DNA from: CAVVXX01 sp052389895 | Lineage (GTDB): Bacteria > Pseudomonadota > Alphaproteobacteria > Micropepsales > Micropepsaceae | Length of the DNA stretch: 64,000 nt | Direction: 5' to 3' | Assembly: GCA_052389895.1 (NCBI GenBank) | Contig: JBQTHM010000022.1 | Span: 1 to 64,000 of the forward strand | Shown: in pieces, positions 36,364-45,131 of the stretch | How positions within the stretch are numbered: the stretch's first letter is position 1 | Layout of the letters: every line of letters begins with the position of its first letter | The notes under the pieces: model-generated | The model's database searches: none | What the model saw: only the letters and a program-made list of their open reading frames with translations | What the model was told of the DNA's origin: nothing | Program-made: the position numbers and the translations under genes

Positions 36364-38982
36364 ATGTCCAAACGCATGCTTATCGATGCAAGCCACCCGG
36401 AAGAGACCCGGGTGGTCGTTCTCGATGGAAACAAGGTCGAAGAGTTTGATTTCGAGTCCGCCACGCGGCGGCCGCTTAAAGGCAATATCTATCTTGCCAA
36501 AGTTACACGCGTAGAGCCCTCGCTACAGGCGGCGTTCGTCGAATACGGCGGCAATCGCCAGGGCTTTCTCGCCTTTCCCGAGATTCACCCCGACTACTAT
36601 CAAATCCCCGTTGCCGACCGGCAGGCACTGATAGCGCAACAGCAGGAAGATGCCCGCCGTATGTCAGAGGAGGACGAGGGCTTCGAGCATGTCGATATTG
36701 CAACAGTTCCGACGCAGCAGCCCGTGCCGGTGGCGGGAACCGAAGCCGAGCACGCGGTGCGCGTGAAGGAAAGCGCCGCGAACGACCAGCCTGTCCCCCG
36801 AGTGCCACAAGACGCGGTCAAAGAAATCGCCCCGGATGACAGCGTTACGGAACCGCCAGAGGAAGAACACACGGCGCACGATGAGCCGGGACCAGAGCCA
36901 ATTTTCGCCGAGAACGAACCAATCGACATCGAAGTGCGCGAGGAGCCGCAGCCGGAACCCGGAATCCGTACCGAACAGCCGCATCCCCGTCCGCGTCGCC
37001 TTCGCCGCTACAAAATCCAGGAAGTAATCAAACGCCGGCAAATCATGCTGGTGCAGGTCGTGAAGGAAGAGCGTGGCACCAAAGGTGCGGCACTGACGAC
37101 CTATCTGTCCCTGGCCGGCCGTTACTGCGTGCTGATGCCCAACACGCCGCGTGGCGGCGGCATTTCGCGCAAGATTACGAGCGCCACGGACCGGAAGCGG
37201 CTAAAGACGGCTGCCCAATCGCTTGAACTGCCTGAAGGCATGGGCCTAATCATCCGCACGGCGGGCGCCAATCGCACAAAACTCGAGATAAAGCGCGATT
37301 TCGAATACTTGCTTCGCCTTTGGGACACAGTGCGGGAATTGACGCTGAAATCGAATGCGCCCGCGCTCGTTTATGAAGAAGGCAATCTCATCAAGCGCGC
37401 CATTCGCGACCTTTACAACAAGGAAATCGGTGAAGTTGTTGTGGAAGGCGAGGCCGGGTACCGCGATGCCAAGGATTTCATGCGCATGATCATGCCGAGC
37501 CACGCGAAAAACGTAAAACTGTATAAGGAGCCGCTTCCGCTCTTTCAACGCTTCCACGTAGAGACACAACTGGACGCGATGTTCAGCCCCACGGTCACGC
37601 TCAAGTCGGGCGGTTACGTTGTAATCAACCAGACTGAGGCGCTCGTCTCCATAGATGTCAATTCCGGCAAGGCGACGCGCGAACACTCGATTGAAGACAC
37701 CGCCTATAAGACTAACCTTGAAGCTGCGGACGAAATCGCGCGTCAGTTGCGCCTGCGCGATCTTGCAGGCCTCATCGTGATTGACTTCATCGATATGGAG
37801 GACCAGCGCAACGACCGAAACGTCGAAAAGCGGCTACGCGATGCGGTGCGCACCGACCGGGCGCGCGTGCAGATCGGCAAAATCAGCCAGTTCGGGCTTT
37901 TGGAAATGTCCCGCCAGCGGCTACGGCCCGGTGTCGTAGCGAGCTCGACCGTGACTTGCCCGCACTGCGGCGGAACCGGGCTTGTGCGTTCAACGGAATC
38001 TGCCGCGTTGCGCCTGCTACGTGCTCTCGAGGAAGAAGGTCAAAATCAGCGTTCGTCGCACCTGTCCGTCAAAGCGCCGGCGGATGTCGTCATCTACACG
38101 CTTAACCAGAAGCGGCGTGAAATCGCGCGCATCGAAGAGGGTTACGACCTCTCAATTGCCTTCGAACCACAGGCGAACATGATCGGAGGCGCGTTCGAGA
38201 TTGACCGCATTGGCGCGCGCATCGGCCCGCCGCGGCCAAGGCCTGCAGCTGTTTCCGTTGAAGCGGGATTCCCGGCGCCAACAGTGGAAATCGGACCCGC
38301 CGCTCCAGAAGAAGCCGAAGAAGAGGTAGAACTAGAGGCTGTAGAGGATTCCATCGCGATGCCGCGGCCGACTCAACAGTCACAGACGCCTCCGCATCCT
38401 TCCGGTGAGGAAGGCGGCCGCCGCAGGCGCCGGCGCAGGCGCCGGGGCGGACGAGGTCTCCATCCGGAAGAAGCGCCCGCGCAGGCCGGCGAAGTGCCGG
38501 CGCAGGCCGAGCACGAGCCATTCTGGCGCCCCCACGCCGACCTCTCGCCAGAGCAACACGCGCAGATGCAGAAACAACACCACACGCAGCAGTCACAAAC
38601 GGGACAACAGCAACACGTGCCGCATCGACAAAGCGAAAGCGGACAAGGCGGCCGCCGGAGGCGCCGGCGCCGCGGGCGCCGTGGACGCGGGCGCCACGGA
38701 GAGGGATTCTCCCAAGGTCATCAGGGATTCACAGAACCGCGCCCGAGCCAGAACACGGATACGACAACATTTGAGCAGGCGCCCAATGCGCCCTCAAAAC
38801 CCGAATGGTCATTGGGCAGCACGCAGCGCGAACCGGCACTTCGCGAGAAGGAGGCACACACGCAGCCAGAACGACGCGACAAAACACCGGAACACGTCTC
38901 ACAAACCGCGGAACAACAAGCAGACGAGCCGATAGAGAGGCGCAAAGGCTGGTGGCAACGTAACTTTAAGATTGGCGGTTAG
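36364..38982 (+). CDS. rne: Ribonuclease E
   Basis: 872 residues from MSKRMLIDASHPEE, with GGAGA upstream. The S1 domain (GNIYLAKVTRVEPSLQAAFV) is split by a Glu/Pro-rich acidic insertion of about 120 residues, as in other alphaproteobacteria. The DNase I-like subdomain holds SIDVNSGKATREH and VIDFIDMEDQRN (metal-binding Asp). The zinc-link cysteines are in TCPHCGGTG. The C-terminal scaffold region (about 640-872) is disordered, with Arg-rich blocks for RNA binding and a His/Gln-rich stretch. It is the endonuclease of the degradosome and of rRNA processing. Confidence 0.94.
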   Translation: MSKRMLIDASHPEETRVVVLDGNKVEEFDFESATRRPLKGNIYLAKVTRVEPSLQAAFVEYGGNRQGFLAFPEIHPDYYQIPVADRQALIAQQQEDARRMSEEDEGFEHVDIATVPTQQPVPVAGTEAEHAVRVKESAANDQPVPRVPQDAVKEIAPDDSVTEPPEEEHTAHDEPGPEPIFAENEPIDIEVREEPQPEPGIRTEQPHPRPRRLRRYKIQEVIKRRQIMLVQVVKEERGTKGAALTTYLSLAGRYCVLMPNTPRGGGISRKITSATDRKRLKTAAQSLELPEGMGLIIRTAGANRTKLEIKRDFEYLLRLWDTVRELTLKSNAPALVYEEGNLIKRAIRDLYNKEIGEVVVEGEAGYRDAKDFMRMIMPSHAKNVKLYKEPLPLFQRFHVETQLDAMFSPTVTLKSGGYVVINQTEALVSIDVNSGKATREHSIEDTAYKTNLEAADEIARQLRLRDLAGLIVIDFIDMEDQRNDRNVEKRLRDAVRTDRARVQIGKISQFGLLEMSRQRLRPGVVASSTVTCPHCGGTGLVRSTESAALRLLRALEEEGQNQRSSHLSVKAPADVVIYTLNQKRREIARIEEGYDLSIAFEPQANMIGGAFEIDRIGARIGPPRPRPAAVSVEAGFPAPTVEIGPAAPEEAEEEVELEAVEDSIAMPRPTQQSQTPPHPSGEEGGRRRRRRRRRGGRGLHPEEAPAQAGEVPAQAEHEPFWRPHADLSPEQHAQMQKQHHTQQSQTGQQQHVPHRQSESGQGGRRRRRRRGRRGRGRHGEGFSQGHQGFTEPRPSQNTDTTTFEQAPNAPSKPEWSLGSTQREPALREKEAHTQPERRDKTPEHVSQTAEQQADEPIERRKGWWQRNFKIGG

Positions 38983-40332
38983 TCATCGCGATTCCCTTGC
39001 GAACGCCGCTATTCCGTAGGAACCGTCTCTCGGCCTCACAAGGCAACCGTCGGACGTACATGCGATCACGTTGACGGACGACGTGCGGTTTACTGCAGGC
39101 AGCGAGATGCTTGTATTAAGAGCACGAGCGACCGCCACTCCTAGAATAGCAGCAGTGGAATCCGGCCCCCCTGCCCCGGCAGCAACCATGGTGAGCGCCC
39201 CGCCTTCGCCGTCACTGGCGATCAGCGGCGCAAGAAATGCGACGGCAATGCCGACATTGCTGCTGGCTGGTGCGTTGGCAAGCGTAATTCCGGTTCCTGG
39301 AACCGTTCTGCCGCTTCCGAATGGACCGGACATGGTAACAGCGCAAGCGACGGCTTGACCCGAATCGTCCGCCGCGGCGAACCCAGTCGCTCCAAGATCG
39401 GTTGGCAGCGCACTAACACCGAACGCCTGCAGGGCAGCGCTCGTCGCTACCGACATGTTCTCGTAGGAGGGTGAAGAAAGATCATGGGCCGAAACATCGG
39501 AAAATATTCTAGCGATCAGCCTGCCAGAACCGGTGCGTGTCGAGGGGAAATACACAATCTGATCGCCCAAACGCGTCGCATGCGCCGGCGACCGGCCCAC
39601 TGCATATCGCACTAGTTCATCCTCGGCGATTATCGCATTCTGTGCCTGCGCATAGTTCGCGATGGCGCGCCCAAGCTTCCCGCCGTAGAGCGCGCCAGCC
39701 CCCCCAGTCCGCAAAGCGGCAAGCGACGCGCCGAGCTCCGGGTCACGCAAGACGACGCCTTGCCGGCGAACGCGCCCGGATTCTTCTACGTAAACATTCG
39801 CAAGACTCGCATCCAGACGCAGAACACTCGAAGCGCCCGTCACGCGTTCGGCCAACGCTCGCGACATGGGATAGCCGAGTGTCGCCAGCCGTTCCGCTGG
39901 CGCAACCAAGCTCTGCCAAGGAAGCCGGCCATAGCTGACGTGAAGCAGCGCAATCCCGCGCACGTTACCCGGCACGGCAATCGCCCCGCCGCTGCGCACA
40001 TTACGCGGAAGGAAATCGAGACTTTCTACGCTGCCACGCGATCGATCGCGAACGAGACAGATACCGCCGCCACCGAGCCCAGCGGCAATTGGATATGTCA
40101 CAGATAGAGCAAAGTACGTCGCTGTCGCGGCGTCCGCCGCGGAACCACCCGCTTCGAGAATGCCGGCGCCTGCCTGTACGGCAAATGGCTCGTCGCCGAC
40201 GACGATTCCGGCTGCCTGCACCTTTGCAATGCTCGGGCAAACCAGGAGCCCTATGAAAGCAAAAAGCTTCACAGGGGACGTTCGGGCTACCGTCAACACT
40301 CCGATACCCTTGTTTTCGCAGTTAGGGCGCAT
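38983..40332 (-). CDS. Gamma-glutamyltransferase-like protein with atypical catalytic site
   Basis: 449 residues (typical GGT about 580) with a signal peptide (KLFAFIGLLVCPSIAKVQA). The large-subunit fold is clear: GILEAGGSAADAATA, YPIAAGLGGGGICLV, AVPGNVRGIALLH. At the autocleavage site, where GGT has Thr-Thr-His-Phe/Tyr, this protein reads Ala-Thr-Gly-Phe (LGATGFAAADDSGQAVA), so the nucleophile position appears to be Ala. The substrate loop MDDF and the GSPGGS serines are also not preserved. It may be a non-processing homologue or have shifted chemistry. Stop codon abuts the convergent rne stop. Confidence 0.7.
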   Translation of the reverse strand: MRPNCENKGIGVLTVARTSPVKLFAFIGLLVCPSIAKVQAAGIVVGDEPFAVQAGAGILEAGGSAADAATATYFALSVTYPIAAGLGGGGICLVRDRSRGSVESLDFLPRNVRSGGAIAVPGNVRGIALLHVSYGRLPWQSLVAPAERLATLGYPMSRALAERVTGASSVLRLDASLANVYVEESGRVRRQGVVLRDPELGASLAALRTGGAGALYGGKLGRAIANYAQAQNAIIAEDELVRYAVGRSPAHATRLGDQIVYFPSTRTGSGRLIARIFSDVSAHDLSSPSYENMSVATSAALQAFGVSALPTDLGATGFAAADDSGQAVACAVTMSGPFGSGRTVPGTGITLANAPASSNVGIAVAFLAPLIASDGEGGALTMVAAGAGGPDSTAAILGVAVARALNTSISLPAVNRTSSVNVIACTSDGCLVRPRDGSYGIAAFARESR

Positions 40333-40424
40333 AAAGCGCGTTCCCGCAGTCAGCGTTGACGCGCGCTGTCGCCGCCCCTACCGTCCGGCGCGCCGGGGGG
40401 TACGAAACGAGGAGAATCCAAGCG

Positions 40425-41804
40425 TTGCGGATTTTCAACCCTTTCCGGCGCGGGCCCGCCCGTCGGCTGACCTCCCTCGCCTTGGCCGCCGTTATTGCTT
40501 GTCTTGCACCAGTACAATCGGCATTCGCGCAAGGCATTAGCCTGGTACGCGACACGGAAACCGAGCGCATGTTGCGCTCGTACCTCGATCCGATAGTCGT
40601 GGCAGCTGGAATGGATCCCAAAAGCGTCCATTTGTATCTGGTCAACGACCCAAGCATTAACGCGTTTGTCGCCGAAGGCCAAAACGTGTTCGTGCATACT
40701 GGATTGATCATGCAGCTGAATACGCCCAATCAAGTCACGGGCGTGCTGGCGCACGAAACCGGGCACATGGCAGGCGGCCATCTGATTCGCATGCGCGAAG
40801 GGGTGCGTGCCGCAACAGTTCCAATGTTGATCGCGATGGCCGCGGGAATTGCGGCAATGGCGCTGGGCGCGGGCGAGGCGGGTCAAGCGTTGATCGCGGG
40901 CGGTCAGCAAGTAGGCATACGCGAGTTTCTTTCCTTTACGCGAGCACAAGAATCGGCGGCCGATCAGGCAGGAGCCCGATATCTCATACAGACGAAACAA
41001 TCGGCCCGCGGCATGCTTCAGGTCTTTCGCCGCTTCCAAAGTCAGGAATTGCTCACCTACGAGCGGCAAGACAAATTCGCACGCTCCCATCCGGCGTCGC
41101 AGGATCGAATCGAGCTTCTCGCGCGCCTCGTTGTAGCGTCGCCCTATGCCGACACGCGTGATCCTCCGGAAAAGCAACGCGAATTCGAGATGGTGCGGGC
41201 GAAGCTGCGCGGGTATATCCAGCGGCCTGACTCCGTTTTGCTGCAGTATCCAGCGCCCGACGTGAGCAAGCCCGCGCGCTATGCGCGCGCCATGGCCTAT
41301 TTCCGCCAGCCCGACATGAAAGCAGCGCTAAGAGAGATCAATAGCCTTATCGCGGAAGAGCCCAACAATCCCTACTTCCAGGAAATGTTGGGACAAGCCA
41401 TGGTGGAAATGGGCCGCCCTGCCGAGGGCGTTGGTCCGTACAAGAAGGCGGTCGAGCTTTTGCCCGACGCGCCGCTTCTGCGCGTCGCCCTTGCGCAGGC
41501 GATGCTGGCCACCGAGGACCCCAAATTCGTTGCTGCCGCGGCAAAAGAGCTCGAAACCGCGCTGCGCCAGGAGCCGGACAACGATTTTGGCTGGTACTTT
41601 GCGGCGCTGGCCTATGCCCGGATGAACCAGCCGGCCAAGGCGGCGCTGGCAACCGCCGAACGCTATTATGCCGTTGGTAACTACCGCCCAGCCATGCAGT
41701 TCGCCTATCGGGCACAGAAGGGACTGCCGCAGGGCACGGTCGATTGGCAGCGCGCCAATGATATTCTTGCTACCGCTCAAGCACAGGCACAGGATAACCG
41801 CTGA
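40425..41804 (+). CDS. M48 metalloprotease with TPRs, BepA-like
   Basis: About 459 residues from a TTG start that has GGAG about 10 bases upstream; the next upstream frame start (40356) lacks an RBS. Signal peptide (about 16-35; LALAAVIACLAPVQSAFA). The peptidase has the zinc motif LAHETGHMAGGH and the third ligand in RAQESAADQAGARY. The C-terminal half is TPR-like (about 290-450). BepA-family proteases keep outer-membrane assembly (BAM/LptD) in order. A DsbA-like gene follows at once, which suits a periplasmic quality-control pair. Confidence 0.85.
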   Translation: MRIFNPFRRGPARRLTSLALAAVIACLAPVQSAFAQGISLVRDTETERMLRSYLDPIVVAAGMDPKSVHLYLVNDPSINAFVAEGQNVFVHTGLIMQLNTPNQVTGVLAHETGHMAGGHLIRMREGVRAATVPMLIAMAAGIAAMALGAGEAGQALIAGGQQVGIREFLSFTRAQESAADQAGARYLIQTKQSARGMLQVFRRFQSQELLTYERQDKFARSHPASQDRIELLARLVVASPYADTRDPPEKQREFEMVRAKLRGYIQRPDSVLLQYPAPDVSKPARYARAMAYFRQPDMKAALREINSLIAEEPNNPYFQEMLGQAMVEMGRPAEGVGPYKKAVELLPDAPLLRVALAQAMLATEDPKFVAAAAKELETALRQEPDNDFGWYFAALAYARMNQPAKAALATAERYYAVGNYRPAMQFAYRAQKGLPQGTVDWQRANDILATAQAQAQDNR

Positions 41805-41814
41805 AGGATCCCTC

Positions 41815-42570
41815 ATGAACAAGTTACGGATTGCAGGCGCATTGCTCGCCATTGTCGCCGCGGCCGCGCTCTCTGCTGTCACTTTTGCTGCGCCGCAAGC
41901 GCAAGAGCCGCTTGATAAGGCGGCTGTAGAAAAAATCGTCCGTGCCTATCTGCTCAAGCACCCAGAAATCCTGGTCGAAATGACTCAGGCGCTGGAAGCG
42001 AAGGCCGCTTTGGGCGCGCAGGCAAGACAGCGCGATGCGCTTGCAAAGTTATCCAAGGGGGCGTTGCTGGACCCAAAAGTCGCGTACGTAACAGGCCCTG
42101 CGAACGCCACAGTGACCGTCGTCGAGTTCTTCGACTACCGCTGCGCGTATTGCAAGAACTCACTTCCGGCAATGCAAAAGCTGGTAACCGACAATCAAGT
42201 CCGCGTCGCATTCGTCGAGCACCCGATTTTGACTACGGACTCTGTAGTGGCTGCGCGCGCAGCGGTGGCGGCGCGGCAACAGACGGGCAAATACGTTCCA
42301 TTTCACTTCGCGCTGATGAAATCCTCCGGCGATCTGCCGCTTGAACGTATTCTTCAGATCGCCGAAGCCAGCGGACTGGATGTCGCCAAGCTGCAAAAGG
42401 ATATGGAAGACCCCGCCGTAGCGGAATCGGTTGCTGCGTCGAACGCACTGGCAAACAGCCTTTACGTAGACGGCACGCCAACATTCATCATCGGCGGAAA
42501 AATCGTCGCCGGCGCACTAACCGTCGAAGAAATGCAAAAACTCGTCAAAGAGGCCGAAAGCCAGGGCTGA
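41815..42570 (+). CDS. Periplasmic thiol-disulfide oxidoreductase, DsbA family
   Basis: 251 residues with a signal peptide (about 1-25), an N-terminal helical stretch (KHPEILVEMTQALEAKAAL) seen in the ScsC/BdbD-like group, and a thioredoxin fold with FFDYRCAYCKNS (CxxC) and the cis-Pro loop VDGTPTFIIGG. It starts 10 bases after the protease stop with GAAGGATC as RBS, so the two are one operon. Confidence 0.87.
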   Translation: MNKLRIAGALLAIVAAAALSAVTFAAPQAQEPLDKAAVEKIVRAYLLKHPEILVEMTQALEAKAALGAQARQRDALAKLSKGALLDPKVAYVTGPANATVTVVEFFDYRCAYCKNSLPAMQKLVTDNQVRVAFVEHPILTTDSVVAARAAVAARQQTGKYVPFHFALMKSSGDLPLERILQIAEASGLDVAKLQKDMEDPAVAESVAASNALANSLYVDGTPTFIIGGKIVAGALTVEEMQKLVKEAESQG

Positions 42571-42588
42571 AAAACAAGGGAGGCTGCA

Positions 42589-42987
42589 ATGACCGCGTTC
42601 AACGTTGTACGTTTTCGCGTCAGGCCCGGGCGCGATCAGGATTTTCTTGAGGCGCACCGGAACATGGCCGCGCATTTCCCGGGCTTCCGGAGATTCTCGC
42701 TTGTACGAACGGGTGACGGTTCCTACTGCCTCATCGGCGAGTGGGATTCGTTCGACAGCATTGTCTCTGCGCGGCCTAACATGCTGGCTAATCTTGATCG
42801 CATCCGGGACATGTTGTTGGAACTCGGCGGCGGACTGGGCTTGACCGACCCCGTTTCGGGCGAAGCAGTTCTCGATCGGGCGTCCGGAGGAATGCGAAAA
42901 CGCAAATCGAAGCAGCGGGCTCCGACGAAAAAGCCGGCTCGCAAGCGCCGCGCTAAGAAGGCACGAAGAACGGCAAAGCGCCGCTGA
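42589..42987 (+). CDS. ABM-domain protein with a histone-like basic tail
   Basis: 132 residues. The first about 95 form an antibiotic-biosynthesis-monooxygenase (dimeric ferredoxin-like) domain: FNVVRFRVRPGRDQDFLEAH, then FSLVRTGDGSYCLIGEWDSF. The last about 35 residues are almost only Lys, Arg, Ala and Pro (KKPARKRRAKKARRTAKRR), like histone H1/HU tails. The tail suggests DNA or RNA contact, a pairing I do not know from a described protein. It follows the DsbA-like gene by 18 bases. Confidence 0.65.
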   Translation: MTAFNVVRFRVRPGRDQDFLEAHRNMAAHFPGFRRFSLVRTGDGSYCLIGEWDSFDSIVSARPNMLANLDRIRDMLLELGGGLGLTDPVSGEAVLDRASGGMRKRKSKQRAPTKKPARKRRAKKARRTAKRR

Positions 42988-43100
42988 GCGCTCCCACAGT
43001 CCTATCACGTAAGTGACGGTGTCGCGGGTGCGTTTATTCTCAGTGCCGTCGTGGGCACGTCTACTGCCGTACGCAACATGCCGGAGCGCGCAACTGCAAC

Positions 43101-44108
43101 CTAGATGAGCCCGGCGAGAGGCGAAGAGGGATCGGCGTAGCGCTTTTTTGCCATGCGCCCGGCGAGATAGGCCAGCCTACCCGCCTCCACGGCGTGCTTC
43201 ATGGCTTGCGCCATCATGATCGGGTCCTTGGCTTCTGCAATCGCGGTATTCATCAGCACTGCGTCACAGCCGAGCTCCATTGCGACTGTTGCATCCGATG
43301 CCGTGCCCACACCAGCATCTACAATGACCGGCACGTTTGCAGCTTCGACAATCAAACAAATGTTCACCGGATTCTGTATCCCCAAACCCGACCCAATTGG
43401 CGCCGCCAGCGGCATTATTGCGGTTGCGCCCTTTTCCTCCAGGCGCTTTGCCATCAGCGGATCATCCATGCAGTACACCATCACCTGAAAGCCCTCTTTG
43501 ACAAGCACCTCGGTCGCGCGCAGCGTTTCCACCATGTCGGGATAAAGCGTTTTTTTGTCGCCTAGCACTTCCAGTTTAACCAGAGTCCATCCGCCCGCTT
43601 CGCGCGCAAGGCGTAACGTGCGCAATGCTTCGTCCGCCGTGTAGCACCCAGCGGTGTTTGGAAGATAGGTGTATTTCTTCGGATCGATGAAATCGACGAG
43701 CTTGGGCGCACCCGGGTCCATTACGTTCACGCGTCGAAGCGCGACGGTCACAATTTCCGCGCCGCTTGCTTCAAGCGCGGCCGCGTTTTGCGCGTAGTCC
43801 CTGTATTTGCCTGTACCAATGATGAGGCGGGAACGATAGAGCTTACCCGCGATCGCCAGCGGCTTGTCTGCAGACGTCGGCGCCGCCGTGTCATTGCCGC
43901 CGCCGATGAAATGGACGATCTCAAGCCGATCGCCGTTTGCAAGCCGCATCGCGCCGTAGGCAGATCGGGGCACGATCTCAAAATTGCGTTCGACCGCGAT
44001 TTTGGCTGGATTAAGTTCGAGGGTGGCAAGCAGGCCGTCCACCGTGAGGCCCGCGGGGGGCGTCTCGAACTCGCGTTCCTCGCCATTCAGTGTCAGCCTG
44101 AGGCGCAT
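43101..44108 (-). CDS. thiG: ThiS-ThiG fusion, thiazole synthase
   Basis: 335 residues from MRLRLTLNGEE. Residues about 1-68 are a complete ThiS ubiquitin-like sulfur carrier ending VHFIGGG, and about 80-335 are ThiG (LIIGTGKYRDY, catalytic Lys in LVKLEVLGD, PNTAGCYTADEA, VDAGVGTASDA). ThiG makes the thiazole of thiamine using sulfur from the ThiS C-terminal thiocarboxylate. In the fusion the Gly-Gly is internal, so either the chain is cut or the chemistry differs. No TPP riboswitch is visible in the 82 bases upstream. Confidence 0.9.
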   Translation of the reverse strand: MRLRLTLNGEEREFETPPAGLTVDGLLATLELNPAKIAVERNFEIVPRSAYGAMRLANGDRLEIVHFIGGGNDTAAPTSADKPLAIAGKLYRSRLIIGTGKYRDYAQNAAALEASGAEIVTVALRRVNVMDPGAPKLVDFIDPKKYTYLPNTAGCYTADEALRTLRLAREAGGWTLVKLEVLGDKKTLYPDMVETLRATEVLVKEGFQVMVYCMDDPLMAKRLEEKGATAIMPLAAPIGSGLGIQNPVNICLIVEAANVPVIVDAGVGTASDATVAMELGCDAVLMNTAIAEAKDPIMMAQAMKHAVEAGRLAYLAGRMAKKRYADPSSPLAGLI

Positions 44109-44190
44109 AAAGCTTTCCTGGAATTCCAAGTTTCCGTTTGGGCCCAAGCCCAGTATAAAGCCCCCTTAACCATGGGGCGGCCAAGACGCG

Positions 44191-44640
44191 ATGCCACAGC
44201 CGATATATGTCCTGAACGGACCAAACCTCAATCTTCTTGGCACCCGCGAGCCGGAAATGTACGGCCGCCAGTCGCTGGGCGATATAGAGGCGGCCTGCGC
44301 CCAGCGCGCCAAGGTCCATGGTCTCGAAACCGTTTTTCGCCAGACGAACCAGGAGGGCATTCTGGTTAACTGGGTCCAGGAGGCACGCGACAACGCCTCG
44401 GCCCTGATTCTGAATGCGGGGGCCTATGCGCACACGTCGATCGCACTGCTCGACGCCTGCCGTGCCTTCGGCAAGCCGGTCATCGAAGTGCATTTGTCGA
44501 ACATATTCCGGCGCGAACATTTCCGCCGCCGCACATATGTCAGCGAAGGTGCAGTGGGCGTCATCGTAGGCTTCGGCCCCTATTCCTATCTGCTGGCGAT
44601 CGACGCGATTGCGGCCCTGGCCAAGGAAATACAAAAATGA
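44191..44640 (+). CDS. aroQ: 3-dehydroquinate dehydratase, type II
   Basis: 149 residues with YVLNGPNLNLLGTREPEMYG (active-site Tyr downstream, Arg), NAGAYAHTSIAL, and EVHLSNIFRREHFR. Third step of the shikimate pathway; forms dodecamers. Its stop overlaps the accB start by 4 bases, the usual alphaproteobacterial order aroQ-accB-accC. Confidence 0.95.
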   Translation: MPQPIYVLNGPNLNLLGTREPEMYGRQSLGDIEAACAQRAKVHGLETVFRQTNQEGILVNWVQEARDNASALILNAGAYAHTSIALLDACRAFGKPVIEVHLSNIFRREHFRRRTYVSEGAVGVIVGFGPYSYLLAIDAIAALAKEIQK

Positions 44641-45122
44641 ACCCCAGACTCCGAAAAGGAGCGAGCGCGCGGGATGCCAAAACGGCTCGTGCCGAGATCG
44701 TGCGCGAGCTGGCGGCGCTACTGGAGGATACAGGGCTCAACGAAATCGAAATCGAGCAAGACGGCATGCGCGTCCGCGTGGCGCGCGGCGCCGGAAACGT
44801 CGTCACGGCAATAGCGCCTGACCCGGGGGCACCGGTGAAAACCGTGCCGTCTTCGGCGCCCTCGCCCAAGGAACCGACGACGCCGCACCCCGGTACCGTC
44901 AAGTCGCCCATGGTCGGCACGGTCTATGTCGCGCCCCAGCCAGGGGCCGCGCCGTTCGTGAAAGTCGGGGACGAGGTCAAGGAAGGCCAAACTCTTCTTA
45001 TAGTCGAGGCAATGAAAACCATGAACCCGATACCCGCACCGCGCGCGGGAAAAATTCTCGAGATTTTCATCCGCGACGCGCAGCCCGTCGAGTTCGGCGA
45101 GCCGCTGCTGGTCATTGGCTGA
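44637..45122 (+). CDS. accB: Biotin carboxyl carrier protein of acetyl-CoA carboxylase
   Basis: 161 residues. An N-terminal helix (RAEIVRELAALLEDTGLNEI) contacts AccC, a Pro/Thr/Ala linker follows, and the C-terminal biotinyl domain has the biotin lysine in VEAMKTMNPI. Carries CO2 between AccC and the carboxyltransferase for malonyl-CoA synthesis. Confidence 0.95.
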   Translation: MNPRLRKGASARDAKTARAEIVRELAALLEDTGLNEIEIEQDGMRVRVARGAGNVVTAIAPDPGAPVKTVPSSAPSPKEPTTPHPGTVKSPMVGTVYVAPQPGAAPFVKVGDEVKEGQTLLIVEAMKTMNPIPAPRAGKILEIFIRDAQPVEFGEPLLVIG

Positions 45123-45131
45123 CGCGCGTCC

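Noticed and set aside
44109..44190. TPP riboswitch before thiSG
   Set aside because: The gap is only 82 bases and lacks the CUGAGA core.
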